DNA from: Enhygromyxa salina
GTDB taxonomy: Bacteria > Myxococcota_A > Polyangia > Nannocystales > Nannocystaceae
Length of the DNA stretch: 37,721 nucleotides
NCBI RefSeq assembly: GCF_000737335.2
Contig: NZ_JMCC02000017.1
Span: forward strand, 1-37,721
Direction: 5' to 3'
Both the position numbers and the translations under genes were made by a program. Below the pieces are notes generated by a model, which was not told the DNA's origin, ran no database searches, and worked only from the letters and a program-made list of their open reading frames with translations. Below are positions 20,096-27,851 of the stretch, piece after piece; the stretch's first letter is position 1; each line of letters starts with the position of its first letter.

Positions 20096-21331
20096 CTAGT
20101 CTTCGCGCAGCGCCTCGATCGGGTTGAGCGCGGCCGCCCGCATCGCCGGATACAGCCCCGAGACCACACCCACGAACACCGAGACGCCCAGCGACAGGGC
20201 GATCGAAGCGGTCGTGACCACCGTTGGCCAACCAGCCGAGACGGCGACGACGTGGGCGATGCCGACGCCAAGCGCGACGCCAGCGAGCCCGCCCACGAAC
20301 GACAGCGAGAACGAGGTCGCGAGGAACTGAAAGCGGATGTCGCGACGCCGGGCGCCGACCGCCCGATGGATCCCGATCGCTCGGGTCTGCTCGAGCACCG
20401 ACGCCAGCATGATGTTCATGATCCCGATCCCCCCGACCAGCAGCGAGATCCCAGCGATGCAGCCCATCACGATGTCGAAGATCCGCTGGGTCTGCCGGCC
20501 CTGGTCGAGCAGCGCCTCGGGCACGATGACCTCGTAGTCTCGGGCCCCGCCGTGCAGCCGATCGAGGAGCGCGTCGACCAGCGCGGCGACCTCGGGCGGC
20601 GAGCCAGCCTCGCTGCAGCGAACGACGATCTCTTCGAGCGGGGACTCGAGCGGGTCACGCTCGAACTTTCGGCTCGCGGTGGTGAAGGGCAGGTAGATCT
20701 CGCGGTCACTCGTCGCGACCGAGACGCCATCAATGGAGGCCTCGCCAGCGGGCTCGCCGTCGAACACGCCGACGACCTCGAGCCACACGTCGTTGACCTT
20801 GACGCGGCCACCCACGGCCGGATCCACGCCAAACAGATCCTCGCGGGCGGCGGCCCCGAGCACGCAGACCTGCGCGTGCTGGCGCTCGTCGAGCGCGTCA
20901 AAGAAGCGGCCCTCGGCGATCGTCTTGTTGACCAGCCCAGCGTGCAGGTGCGACACGCCAAACACCGTGGACTCGGTCTTGCCGGTCGCCGAGAGGATCT
21001 TGTAGGGCTCGATCTCCAGCCGGGGCACGACGATCTCGGCTTCGGGCACCGCCTCGCGGATCGCGTCCACGTCCCGCTGGGACACGCCGATCGACTTCTT
21101 GCGCAGCTGCTCGAGCTCGTCGGGGTCGAAGCTCTTCGCGCGCACGACCACGTTGCGGACGCCCATCTTCTCGATGATCGCCAGGGCGTCTTGCTCGGCG
21201 CCGGCCCCGATCGCCAGCATCGAGATCACGGCGCCAACGCCAAACATCATGCCGAGCATGGTCAGGGCCGAGCGCAGCTTGTGGGCGCGCAGGTTCTCGA
21301 GCGCCGCGATCAGGGCGTCGGAGACCCTCAT
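20096..21331 (-). CDS. MacB-type ABC transporter permease
   Basis: 411 residues, ATG at 21331 in an ATGA overlap with the upstream gene. The topology is that of MacB/FtsX permeases: one N-terminal membrane helix (KLRSALTMLGMMFGVGAVIS, about 18-37), a large periplasmic domain (about 45-285), then three C-terminal helices (IVMGCIAGISLLVGGIGIMNI, FSLSFVGGLAGVALGV, SLGVSVFVGVVSGLYPA). The cytoplasmic MLASVLEQTRAIGIHRAVGA loop is the coupling segment typical of MacB, and the end reads AALNPIEALRED as in the family. MacB pumps move substrates from the periplasm outward using mechanical force together with a fusion protein and a TolC-like channel. No TolC-like gene is in the window. It is the last of five genes in the operon. 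Confidence 0.93.
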   Translation of the reverse strand: MRVSDALIAALENLRAHKLRSALTMLGMMFGVGAVISMLAIGAGAEQDALAIIEKMGVRNVVVRAKSFDPDELEQLRKKSIGVSQRDVDAIREAVPEAEIVVPRLEIEPYKILSATGKTESTVFGVSHLHAGLVNKTIAEGRFFDALDERQHAQVCVLGAAAREDLFGVDPAVGGRVKVNDVWLEVVGVFDGEPAGEASIDGVSVATSDREIYLPFTTASRKFERDPLESPLEEIVVRCSEAGSPPEVAALVDALLDRLHGGARDYEVIVPEALLDQGRQTQRIFDIVMGCIAGISLLVGGIGIMNIMLASVLEQTRAIGIHRAVGARRRDIRFQFLATSFSLSFVGGLAGVALGVGIAHVVAVSAGWPTVVTTASIALSLGVSVFVGVVSGLYPAMRAAALNPIEALRED

Positions 21332-22701
21332 TCGGGCGCCGCCCCTGGTGAGTCCGCGTCGCGCTCGCCGATCAGCTCGTCGGCCCGCTTGTTGGGATCA
21401 CGCAGCGCGATGCGGTCATGATCCTCGAGGCCCTTGGTGATCACGACCCGACCGGCGCTCGACGGCCCGAGCTCGACCTCGGCCTCTTCGAAGCTGGAAC
21501 CAGAAGTGGGACCCACAGCCCGGTGCACGAAGAAGTGACCTTCGCGCTCGAACACGGCCTGGCGCGGGACCACGAGCACGTCCTGTTGCTCAATGAAGAT
21601 CGTTGCGCGGACCCGCTGACCCACCTTCATGGTCTGCGCGTCGGTGGCCTCGAACTCGAGGGTGACCCCAAAGTACTGGACGGGCACCTCAGCGTGGCGA
21701 GGCTGGGCCAGCGCGTCGACGCGCGCGACGGTTGCTTTGTAGGTCGTGTCGGGGTGGGCCTCGATGACGAGCTCGGCCTTCAACCCCGGCTCGAGATCGC
21801 CGGCGTCGGCCTCGAGCACGAACAAGGCCGCCTGCATGTTGGCGACGAGCGGCAGCTCGGCCAGCTTTTGACCCGGCCAGACCGTATCGCCAAGGCCACG
21901 GGTCTGGCCTTGCCAGTCACGCTCGAGCACCCAGATCCCCGCGTGCGGGGCTTCAACCTCGAGGTGGGCGAGCGCCTCTTGGGCGCGTTGGACCTCGTTC
22001 TGGGCTTGGCGCCTGCTGATCTCGAGCAGCTCGACCCGACTGTTCGAGACCGATCGCTCGACCCGCTTGACGGCGTGCGCGTGCTTGGACTTGGCCTCCG
22101 CGAGCTCGATGTCGATCTGGCTGTCGAGCAGCTCGTTGCGTGACAGCACGCCGTTGTCCTCGGGCTCGAACGCGGTCGCGGCTTCGATCTCGCGCTGGGC
22201 CTGGGCGGCCGACTGATCGCGCTTCGACCCGGCCGAGCGACCGGCGTCGCGCTCCTTTTGCATGGACAAGAGCGCGCTCGCCAGGTCGCCCTGGCTGTCT
22301 TGTAGCTGCCGCTGCATCTCTTCGGGATCGAAGCGCACCACGACCTCGCCCGCCTCGATGCTCGCGCCATCTTCTGCGATCCAGGCGATCTTCATGGCCA
22401 TCTCCGAGTCGACCGGTGCCGTGACCGGGGTCGCCTCGACGGCCTCGAGGTAGCCCTCGGCGGTCACGCGCCGGGTGAAGCTCGCCTGCCGGCTCACCTC
22501 TACTGTCGGAACCTTGGCGTCTGCGCCCAAGCCGGTGCCGCAGCCGGCGGTCCCGGTCACCGCTGCAGCCAGCACCACAGCCAGCGCGAAGCCCAACAAC
22601 CCAGCCCAGAACCCAGCCCGGCTGCTTTCAACTCGGGCGAGGGCTTCTCGCCCGCTTGCGGACACCTTCGTAGACTGCTTCACCCTGGGAAGCCACGTCA
22701 T
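21328..22701 (-). CDS. Membrane-fusion (HlyD/MacA-like) lipoprotein, third adaptor of the ABC operon
   Basis: 457 residues, ATG at 22701 in an ATGA overlap. After a long basic N-terminus comes a hydrophobic segment ending VTGTAGC (Cys54), a likely lipid site. Adaptor features follow: barrel-sandwich start (VTAPVDSEMAMKIAWIAEDG), a long coiled coil (about 130-245, rich in Glu/Gln/Ala), a second lipoyl half (HAGIWVLERDWQGQTRGLGD) and beta-barrel text with VGQRVRATIFIEQQDVLVVP. It links the inner-membrane ABC pump to the outside. Oddity: residues 2-26 are encoded by a copy of the dispersed 75-bp repeat, so this N-terminus has been acquired or replaced. It is one of three consecutive adaptors. 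Confidence 0.9.
   Translation of the reverse strand: MTWLPRVKQSTKVSASGREALARVESSRAGFWAGLLGFALAVVLAAAVTGTAGCGTGLGADAKVPTVEVSRQASFTRRVTAEGYLEAVEATPVTAPVDSEMAMKIAWIAEDGASIEAGEVVVRFDPEEMQRQLQDSQGDLASALLSMQKERDAGRSAGSKRDQSAAQAQREIEAATAFEPEDNGVLSRNELLDSQIDIELAEAKSKHAHAVKRVERSVSNSRVELLEISRRQAQNEVQRAQEALAHLEVEAPHAGIWVLERDWQGQTRGLGDTVWPGQKLAELPLVANMQAALFVLEADAGDLEPGLKAELVIEAHPDTTYKATVARVDALAQPRHAEVPVQYFGVTLEFEATDAQTMKVGQRVRATIFIEQQDVLVVPRQAVFEREGHFFVHRAVGPTSGSSFEEAEVELGPSSAGRVVITKGLEDHDRIALRDPNKRADELIGERDADSPGAAPE
22624..22697 (+). repeat. Dispersed repeat copy inside the start of a lipoprotein gene
   Basis: GCTTTCAACTCGGGCGAGGG through GCTTCACCCTGGGAAGC matches the 75-bp unit at 25951-26175 and 37641-37721, including the GGGCGAG/CTCGCCC hairpin. 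On the minus strand it is read in frame as residues 2-26 of the third adaptor protein (QSTKVSASGREALARVES). Confidence 0.85.
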
Positions 22702-23921
22702 GGCTTGGCCTCCGTGGACCGAGCCAGCTCGTCGCCAAGCTCGAGGCCGCCGGTGATCTCCACCAGGGTCTCGCTGCGCCGGCCGGTCTGGACGGGGACC
22801 AGCTCGACGCCGCTGCTCGTTCGCTTGCGGGCCATCGGCCCTTCGGCTGTCGGCACGATCGCGTCGAGCGGGACGACCAGCGCGCCCTCGATCTTCTGGG
22901 TGAGGACCTTGCCGCGAAACCGCATGCCAGGTCGAAGCCGCAGCTTGTCGTTGGGCTCGAGCTCGATGCGCAGCTCGACGACCTTGAGCGGGTTCTCGGG
23001 TGACTGGCGCCGGACCATGGTCGAGACCGAGGCGATCTTCCCGTGCAGGACCACGTCGGGCTGGGCGTCGAGGTGCAGCGAGACCGACTGACCCGCCTCG
23101 ATGCGGCTCGAGTCGACCTCGTCGACCTCGCCCATGCCCTCCATCGCCTCGAGCGAGACGATCTGCATGACAGAACCGGCCCGCCAGACCGAGTCACCCA
23201 CGCTCTTCTTCTCGCCGCGCCAGTTGGTCTCGTAGATGACGGTGCCGTCGCGCGAGGCCTTGATCGACATCTTCTCGATCGCGGCTGTCAGCTGCTCGAC
23301 GCTGGCCTCCGCGCGCTGGTGTTGGTGCTCCCAGCGCTCGATGTTGGCCTGGCGACGGCGCTGCGCGTCGCGGTCTTTCGCGCTCAGGTGGCCCACGCGC
23401 TGCTCGGCGATCTCGAGGTCGAGGCGCGCCTTGGCCAGCTCGTCGACCGCGACGATCCCCTCGGGGACATCGGCCTGGATCCCCGCCTTGCGACGCTTGG
23501 CCTCGGCGTCGGCGATCTCGAGCTTGGAGTCGAAGCTGCCGATCCTGGCCTCGGCGCGGCTGGCTTCGGCCTGGGTCGCCGCGGTGTCGCGCTCGGCCTG
23601 CTTGCGCTCGAGCTGCCGCTGCAGATCGGTGACGTCGAAGCCCAGCACGGGGTCGCCCTGCTTCACCTCGGCGCCCTCGGGGGCCATCATCGAGATCTTG
23701 AATTGCCACACGCCAGGGATCGCCGGGGGCGCGAGGGTGTCCGAGTCGATCGCCTTCAACGCTCCGCTGACGTCGACCTCGAGCAGAAGATCCTGGCGCG
23801 CGACCACGACGGTGTCGGCCTGCGAGCTGGCCGGGCTGCAGCCAAGGGCGCCAGACAGCGCGACAGCCAGGGTGAGGCCGAAGCCAAGCGCGCGCGCGAC
23901 GAGCAGGTGTTGGCCGATCAC
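22698..23921 (-). CDS. Membrane-fusion (HlyD/MacA-like) lipoprotein, second adaptor of the ABC operon
   Basis: 407 residues, GTG at 23921 in a GTGA overlap with the upstream gene. The signal segment ends LSGALGC (Cys28), a plausible lipobox. Order of parts: first barrel-sandwich half (PGVWQFKISMMAPEGAEVKQ), a long coiled coil (about 110-215, with many Arg/Glu/Ala), second half (KASRDGTVIYETNWRGEKKS), beta-barrel (EAGQSVSLHLDAQPDVVLHG) and a membrane-proximal domain with MRFRGKVLTQKIEGALVVPL. This is the MacA/HlyD plan. It differs clearly from its two neighbours, so the three adaptors are not recent copies. Confidence 0.9.
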   Translation of the reverse strand: MIGQHLLVARALGFGLTLAVALSGALGCSPASSQADTVVVARQDLLLEVDVSGALKAIDSDTLAPPAIPGVWQFKISMMAPEGAEVKQGDPVLGFDVTDLQRQLERKQAERDTAATQAEASRAEARIGSFDSKLEIADAEAKRRKAGIQADVPEGIVAVDELAKARLDLEIAEQRVGHLSAKDRDAQRRRQANIERWEHQHQRAEASVEQLTAAIEKMSIKASRDGTVIYETNWRGEKKSVGDSVWRAGSVMQIVSLEAMEGMGEVDEVDSSRIEAGQSVSLHLDAQPDVVLHGKIASVSTMVRRQSPENPLKVVELRIELEPNDKLRLRPGMRFRGKVLTQKIEGALVVPLDAIVPTAEGPMARKRTSSGVELVPVQTGRRSETLVEITGGLELGDELARSTEAKP

Positions 23922-25201
23922 TTCGCCGGCTCCTCGTCAGGGGGCTGCGCTGGATCGACCTCGAGCGAGACCGGCGCGAGCCCGAGCCGGGCGCCCTCCT
24001 CGAGCCCAGACAGCAGCTCACACTGGTGGGCGTCGCAGGGACCCAGCTCGACGGGGACCGAGGAGCCATCTTCGAGCTGAGCGACGATCCCGAGTGGGTC
24101 TTGCCCCTGCGCGAGCGCGGCTCGTGGGATCAACAGCACGTCCGACCGGCGCACAGACTCGACCTCTGCCCGGGCCGACAGACCCGGTCGCATGAACGAT
24201 TGATCCGTCTGGTCGAGCTCGATGACGACCGCAAAGAAGCGACGGACCGAGCCACGCTCGGGTTCACGCGCGACCGGGCTGACGCTGCGGACCAGGCCGC
24301 TCAGCTTCCGGGTTGGGTGGGCGTCCAGGATACAGCTGACCTTCATGCCCGGGTGGACGCGACCATCGTCGACGTCGCTGAGCACCGCACGCACGACCAT
24401 GACCGTGAGATCGGGCAGCTCGGCCACGGTGAAGCCCGGAAACACCGTGTCGCCGACCTGCAGCTTGCGCCCTTCAAACGGGTTGTCTGGCACGATCATC
24501 ACGCCGGCCTGCGGGGCGGTGATCGTGAGCGCGGCGATCTCTCGCTTGGCCGCGTCGTACTTGCGCACGGCCTTGTCGTACGCGAGCTCCTTGACCTGGT
24601 CCTCGAGCTTCGCGCCCGAGCTTGCGGTCTTGGCGTCCGTGCTGGCGGCGTCGCGGGCCAGCTGTGCGCGGCCGAGCTGCAGCTGATACTCGCTGTACTG
24701 CATGCGCGAGAGGATCTGTTCGGACACGCTGGCGTCGATCTGTGTCTTCGAGACCTCGACCGCGGCTTCGCGGGCCGCGAACCGCTTCTCCGCGACCTCG
24801 ACGGCCTGCTGGGCGCGAAGGTTGGCCAGCTCGTTGTCAGCGTCGAGCACCTCGAGCTCGCGGCCGGCGATCGAGTCGAGCAGCGCCGTGTCGTCGAACG
24901 CGACCAGGCGATCGCCCTGCTTGACCTCTGCGCCGTCCGTGGCCAGCCACTGGATCGACAGCGCGAAGGTCTCGGTGCGCGGGGCCGAGATCATCCGCGA
25001 CTTGTCGGCCGCGAGCTCGCCGGTCAGCAGCACTGGCACGACGAGGTCGCCCCGCGTCACCACCATCGCTGGGCGCTTGCTCGGATCCTGACCCGCGCGC
25101 CCGATCGGCCCACACCCAAGCCCAGACCCAAGCCCAGACCCAAGCCCAGACCCAAGCAAGACAGACAGCCCAAACCGGACCACGCGGGGCGTCACTTTCA
25201 C
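23918..25201 (-). CDS. Membrane-fusion (HlyD/MacA-like) lipoprotein, first adaptor of the ABC operon
   Basis: 427 residues, GTG at 25201 in a GTGA overlap with the ATPase gene. The N-terminus is basic, then has the repeat GSGL three times before LGCG (Cys30). The lipobox (GLGC) is weak, so it could instead be a membrane anchor. Adaptor parts: SIQWLATDGAEVKQGDRLVA, a coiled coil (about 110-195), TITAPQAGVMIVPDNPFEGR, then beta-barrel (HPGMKVSCILDAHPTRKLSG) and MRPGLSARAEVESVRRSDVL. The signal-peptide repeats come from a 12-bp DNA repeat, so their number may vary. It is first of three adaptors and directly follows the ATPase. Confidence 0.88.
   Translation of the reverse strand: MKVTPRVVRFGLSVLLGSGLGSGLGSGLGCGPIGRAGQDPSKRPAMVVTRGDLVVPVLLTGELAADKSRMISAPRTETFALSIQWLATDGAEVKQGDRLVAFDDTALLDSIAGRELEVLDADNELANLRAQQAVEVAEKRFAAREAAVEVSKTQIDASVSEQILSRMQYSEYQLQLGRAQLARDAASTDAKTASSGAKLEDQVKELAYDKAVRKYDAAKREIAALTITAPQAGVMIVPDNPFEGRKLQVGDTVFPGFTVAELPDLTVMVVRAVLSDVDDGRVHPGMKVSCILDAHPTRKLSGLVRSVSPVAREPERGSVRRFFAVVIELDQTDQSFMRPGLSARAEVESVRRSDVLLIPRAALAQGQDPLGIVAQLEDGSSVPVELGPCDAHQCELLSGLEEGARLGLAPVSLEVDPAQPPDEEPAK
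25115..25156 (-). repeat. 12-bp tandem repeat inside a signal peptide
   Basis: CCCAAGCCCAGA (plus strand) is repeated three and a half times without change. On the minus strand it encodes the GSGL units of the signal peptide of the first adaptor lipoprotein. Such a repeat can change in number by slippage without breaking the frame. Confidence 0.9.
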
Positions 25202-25905
25202 GCGCGCCCCCCACCCGGCTGCGGCGCGCCGTCCGACACGATCCGGCCATCACTGATCTGGATCACCCGCGGACACTGCTGGGCGATCTCTGGCTCGTGG
25301 GTGACCAAGATGATCGTGTTGCCGGCCTCGTTGAGGGCCGCGAACAGCTCCATGATCGAGTCGCCGGTCGACGAGTCGAGGTTGCCACAGGGCTCGTCGG
25401 CGAGCAGCAAGCTGGGCTCACCCACCAGCGCGCGGGCGATCGCCACGCGCTGGCGCTGGCCACCCGAGAGCTCGTTGGGGCGATGACCGACCCGCTCGGC
25501 GAGTCTCACCCGACCCAGCGCTTCACGGGCCCGGGCCTCACGCTCGCGCCTGGCGACGCCGCGATAGAGCAGGGGCAGGGCGACGTTGGCCAGCGCCGTG
25601 GCCCGGGACAACAGCTGAAAGTTTTGAAACACAAAGCCAATGTGCCGGTTGCGCAGCTCGGACAGGGCGTCATCGCTGAGGGTCTGGACGTCCTGCCCGC
25701 CGAGCCGATAGCACCCGCTGGTGGGCTGATCCAAGCACCCCAGCACGTTCATGAGCGTGCTCTTGCCCGAGCCAGAGCGGCCGACAATCGCCACATATTC
25801 GCCGCGGTCGATGCCAAAGCTGACCCCATCCAGCGCCGCGATTGTCTCGCCACCCATTCGATAGTGACGGTGGACGTCGAGGACCTCGAGGATGCGATCA
25901 GTCAT
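25198..25905 (-). CDS. ABC transporter ATPase, MacB/LolD type
   Basis: 235 residues from ATG 25905; a GTG at 25923 would add six residues. All ABC motifs are present: Walker A GRSGSGKST, Q-loop region IGFVFQNFQLLSRATALANV, signature LSGGQRQRVAIARAL, Walker B LLLADEPCGNLD and the switch His in ILVTHEP. FVFQNFQLL and the short length put it in the MacB/LolD/FtsE group, which pairs with MacB-type permeases such as the one at 20096. It is the first of five genes (ATPase, three adaptors, permease), each overlapping the next by 4 bp. Its promoter must lie in the 312 bp before it, which are largely a repeat array. Confidence 0.95.
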   Translation of the reverse strand: MTDRILEVLDVHRHYRMGGETIAALDGVSFGIDRGEYVAIVGRSGSGKSTLMNVLGCLDQPTSGCYRLGGQDVQTLSDDALSELRNRHIGFVFQNFQLLSRATALANVALPLLYRGVARREREARAREALGRVRLAERVGHRPNELSGGQRQRVAIARALVGEPSLLLADEPCGNLDSSTGDSIMELFAALNEAGNTIILVTHEPEIAQQCPRVIQISDGRIVSDGAPQPGGGRA

Positions 25906-25950
25906 GGCTGGGCGACTCGCCACAGATACGGGCGAGCAGCATACCCGATC

Positions 25951-26175
25951 TGTTTTCAGCTCGGGCGAGGGCTTCTCGCCCGCTTGCGGACGCTTTCGTA
26001 GACTGGTTCAGCGAGGGCAGCGAGCTGTTTTCAGCTCGGGCGAGGGCTTCTCGCCCGCTTGCGGACGCTTTCGTAGACTGGTTCAGCGAGGGCAGCGAGC
26101 TGTTTTCAGCTCGGGCGAGGGCTTCTCGCCCGCTTGCGGACTGTTTTCAGCTCGGGCGAGGGCTTCTCGCGGACC
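25951..26175 (+). repeat. Array of 75-bp palindromic repeats (two full, two partial copies)
   Basis: TGTTTTCAGCTCGGGCGAGG starts at 25951, 26026, 26101 and 26142; the first two units are 75 bp and almost identical, the third is cut to 41 bp and the last breaks off after GGCTTCTCGC. Each unit has two hairpins: CGGGCGAG-GGCTT-CTCGCCCG and, at the junction, GAGCTG-TTTT-CAGCTC. The array fills the space between the sigma factor gene and the ABC operon, both on the minus strand. Readings such as FSSGEGFSPACGRFRRLVQR across it are repeat-derived, not genes. The hairpins could block or slow transcription from the sigma gene into the operon. Confidence 0.92.
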
Positions 26176-26217
26176 CCGTTCAGCGAGCCGCCTGTCCCCG
26201 GCCGCGCCGGGCGGGCG

Positions 26218-27504
26218 TCAGAGCAACTGCATGCGACCGAGCTCTTGCCGGACTTGCGCGACGGCCTGCGCCTGCAGCTGGCGGATCCGCTCGCGGGACA
26301 GCGCATAGTGCTCGCCTATCTCGCGCAGCGTCAGCGGCTTGGTCTCACGCAGGCCATACCGCAAGCGCAGGATCTCGGCCTCGATCGGGCGCAGCTTGGC
26401 GATCGCGTCGTCGAGGCCAGCCTCGAGCTCCTGCATCTCGAGCAGGCCAGACAGCTCGCGCTCGTCCTCGTCCTCGAGCGCGTCGACCACGGCGGGGCCA
26501 TCGCCACCAGCGCTGGGCGCATCGAGGCTGATCACCGGTCCGCTCGCCACTCGCATGGCTTTGTCGATCTTGGCGAGCGGCAACCCAGTCTCGTCGGCGA
26601 GCTGCTCGACGCTGGGTTCGTGACCATGCACCGCCAGATGCTTGCGGCGCGCCCGGGTCAGCTTTTGGCGGACGTCTTGGATGTGGACGGGCAAGCGCAC
26701 CTGTTGACCCTTGTTGGAGATCGCCCGCGAGACCGCGTGCCGAATCCACCAGCTCGCGTAGGTCGAGAACCGAAATCCGCGGCGATGGTCGAAGCGCTCG
26801 ACCGCTTTGAGCAGCCCAATGTTGGCCTCTTGGATGGCGTCCTGCATCGGCAGCCGACCCTGCGCCAGGCGTCGCGCGAGGCTCACAGCCAAGCGCAGGT
26901 TGGCGGTCACGAACCTGTTGGTCAGCGTGCGAACGTGCCGCTGGGCCTTGCGGCAGTCGGCCAGGTACAGACGAAACGGCCGACTGTCTCCGGGCATGCG
27001 GGCGACCTCGATGCTCAGGGCCTCGCGCGACTGGCTGGCGATGCGCTCGACGTCGGCGACGAGCCGCTCGGCGGCCTGGCTGTCGACATCGAGGTCCGTC
27101 AGGTCCGCGCCCAGCTTCGCGCAGGCCTGCTTGAACTGCGCCTCGTGGGCCAGGCTCCGACGCAGACGAAATCGCTCGGCGTCGATCTCCAGCTGATCGA
27201 GCGCACGCGCCAGGGTCTCGTCGATCTCCAGGCGGGCCCGGAGCGACGCGCAAATTGCGGGCACGAGAGGCGGGTAGCCCAGCAGGGCCGCCCACCGATC
27301 CACGCGAGCGCGGCGAAGCGCGACGGCGGCCTGCCGCTCTTGGGCAGGCGTGAACAGCGGACAGTCCGCCATGGTGCGCATGTAGATCTGCAGCGCACCA
27401 TCCGCGGACTCGCCAGATTGAGGCCGCTTAGGCTGCTTGCGACGGTTCTGATGTCGGCGCCCCGACGGCTTGATCTCCGAACACTGGTCAAACTTTGTTG
27501 GCAT
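26218..27504 (-). CDS. RNA polymerase sigma factor, sigma-70 family (RpoD/RpoS-like)
   Basis: 428 residues from ATG 27504, with GAGAGAG about 10 bases upstream; the frame is open to 27558. Region 1.2 (DGALQIYMRTMADCPLFTPA, about 35-54) is present, region 1.1 is not. Region 2 is very clear (about 195-262): DAIQEANIGLLKAVERFDHR, then GFRFSTYASWWIRHAVSRAI. Region 3 has PSVEQLADETGLPLAKIDKA, and region 4 (about 360-422) LREIGEHYALSRERIRQLQA. The non-conserved stretch between 1.2 and 2 is about 135 residues, helical and charged. It is smaller and more divergent than primary RpoD, so a group 2 alternative factor is likely. It is preceded by an AT-rich control region. Confidence 0.92.
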   Translation of the reverse strand: MPTKFDQCSEIKPSGRRHQNRRKQPKRPQSGESADGALQIYMRTMADCPLFTPAQERQAAVALRRARVDRWAALLGYPPLVPAICASLRARLEIDETLARALDQLEIDAERFRLRRSLAHEAQFKQACAKLGADLTDLDVDSQAAERLVADVERIASQSREALSIEVARMPGDSRPFRLYLADCRKAQRHVRTLTNRFVTANLRLAVSLARRLAQGRLPMQDAIQEANIGLLKAVERFDHRRGFRFSTYASWWIRHAVSRAISNKGQQVRLPVHIQDVRQKLTRARRKHLAVHGHEPSVEQLADETGLPLAKIDKAMRVASGPVISLDAPSAGGDGPAVVDALEDEDERELSGLLEMQELEAGLDDAIAKLRPIEAEILRLRYGLRETKPLTLREIGEHYALSRERIRQLQAQAVAQVRQELGRMQLL

Positions 27505-27851
27505 GGCTGGTAGCTCTCTCTGTCCCGGACTGCAGGGTATGGATGAGGTGTGTAGCATGTTTGTATAAGGATTGGTACCAGCGGCCGCATCGGAGTGCCA
27601 TCTGGCCTCGACTGGAGCGAGGCGTCATGCGCTCGTGGATCACGCACAAAAATAAAATAGTTAAAAATATCATATATTTAATGGTGCGCGGGAGTTGCGC
27701 TAACTTGATACAAACAGTGTACAAAGCATGGCGATCCAACATCACATAGACTGTTTAATGTTGTCAGGCAGCGACCTAGGTCGAGCAAACGACGTGTCGA
27801 GGCGGCGAGACCAACGCGGCCGGCGTGGCATACACTCCGCGCGTGGCAGCG
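27505..27851. promoter_or_regulatory. AT-rich divergent control region between sigma factor and response regulator
   Basis: 347 bp without a supported gene. At 27640-27765 the sequence is strikingly AT-rich for this genome (AAAAATAAAATAGTTAAAAA then TATCATATATTTAA), as expected for an UP element or a site bound by nucleoid proteins. At 27772-27783 lies the perfect 12-bp palindrome CGACCTAGGTCG, 68 bp before the response regulator start, a possible operator. Several promoter-like hexamers exist in the AT tract, but none with clearly correct spacing, so I do not place promoters. Short ORFs here are not convincing. Confidence 0.55.

Noticed and set aside
25951..26175. CRISPR array or a gene encoding FSSGEGFSPACGR repeats
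   Set aside because: There are no unique spacers; the units are contiguous 75-bp tandem repeats with hairpins that recur elsewhere in both orientations, and the frames follow from the repeat.
27488..27745. An 85-codon minus-strand frame in the AT-rich region before the sigma factor gene
   Set aside because: It overlaps the sigma factor start in another frame, has no ribosome-binding site and no recognisable protein features.
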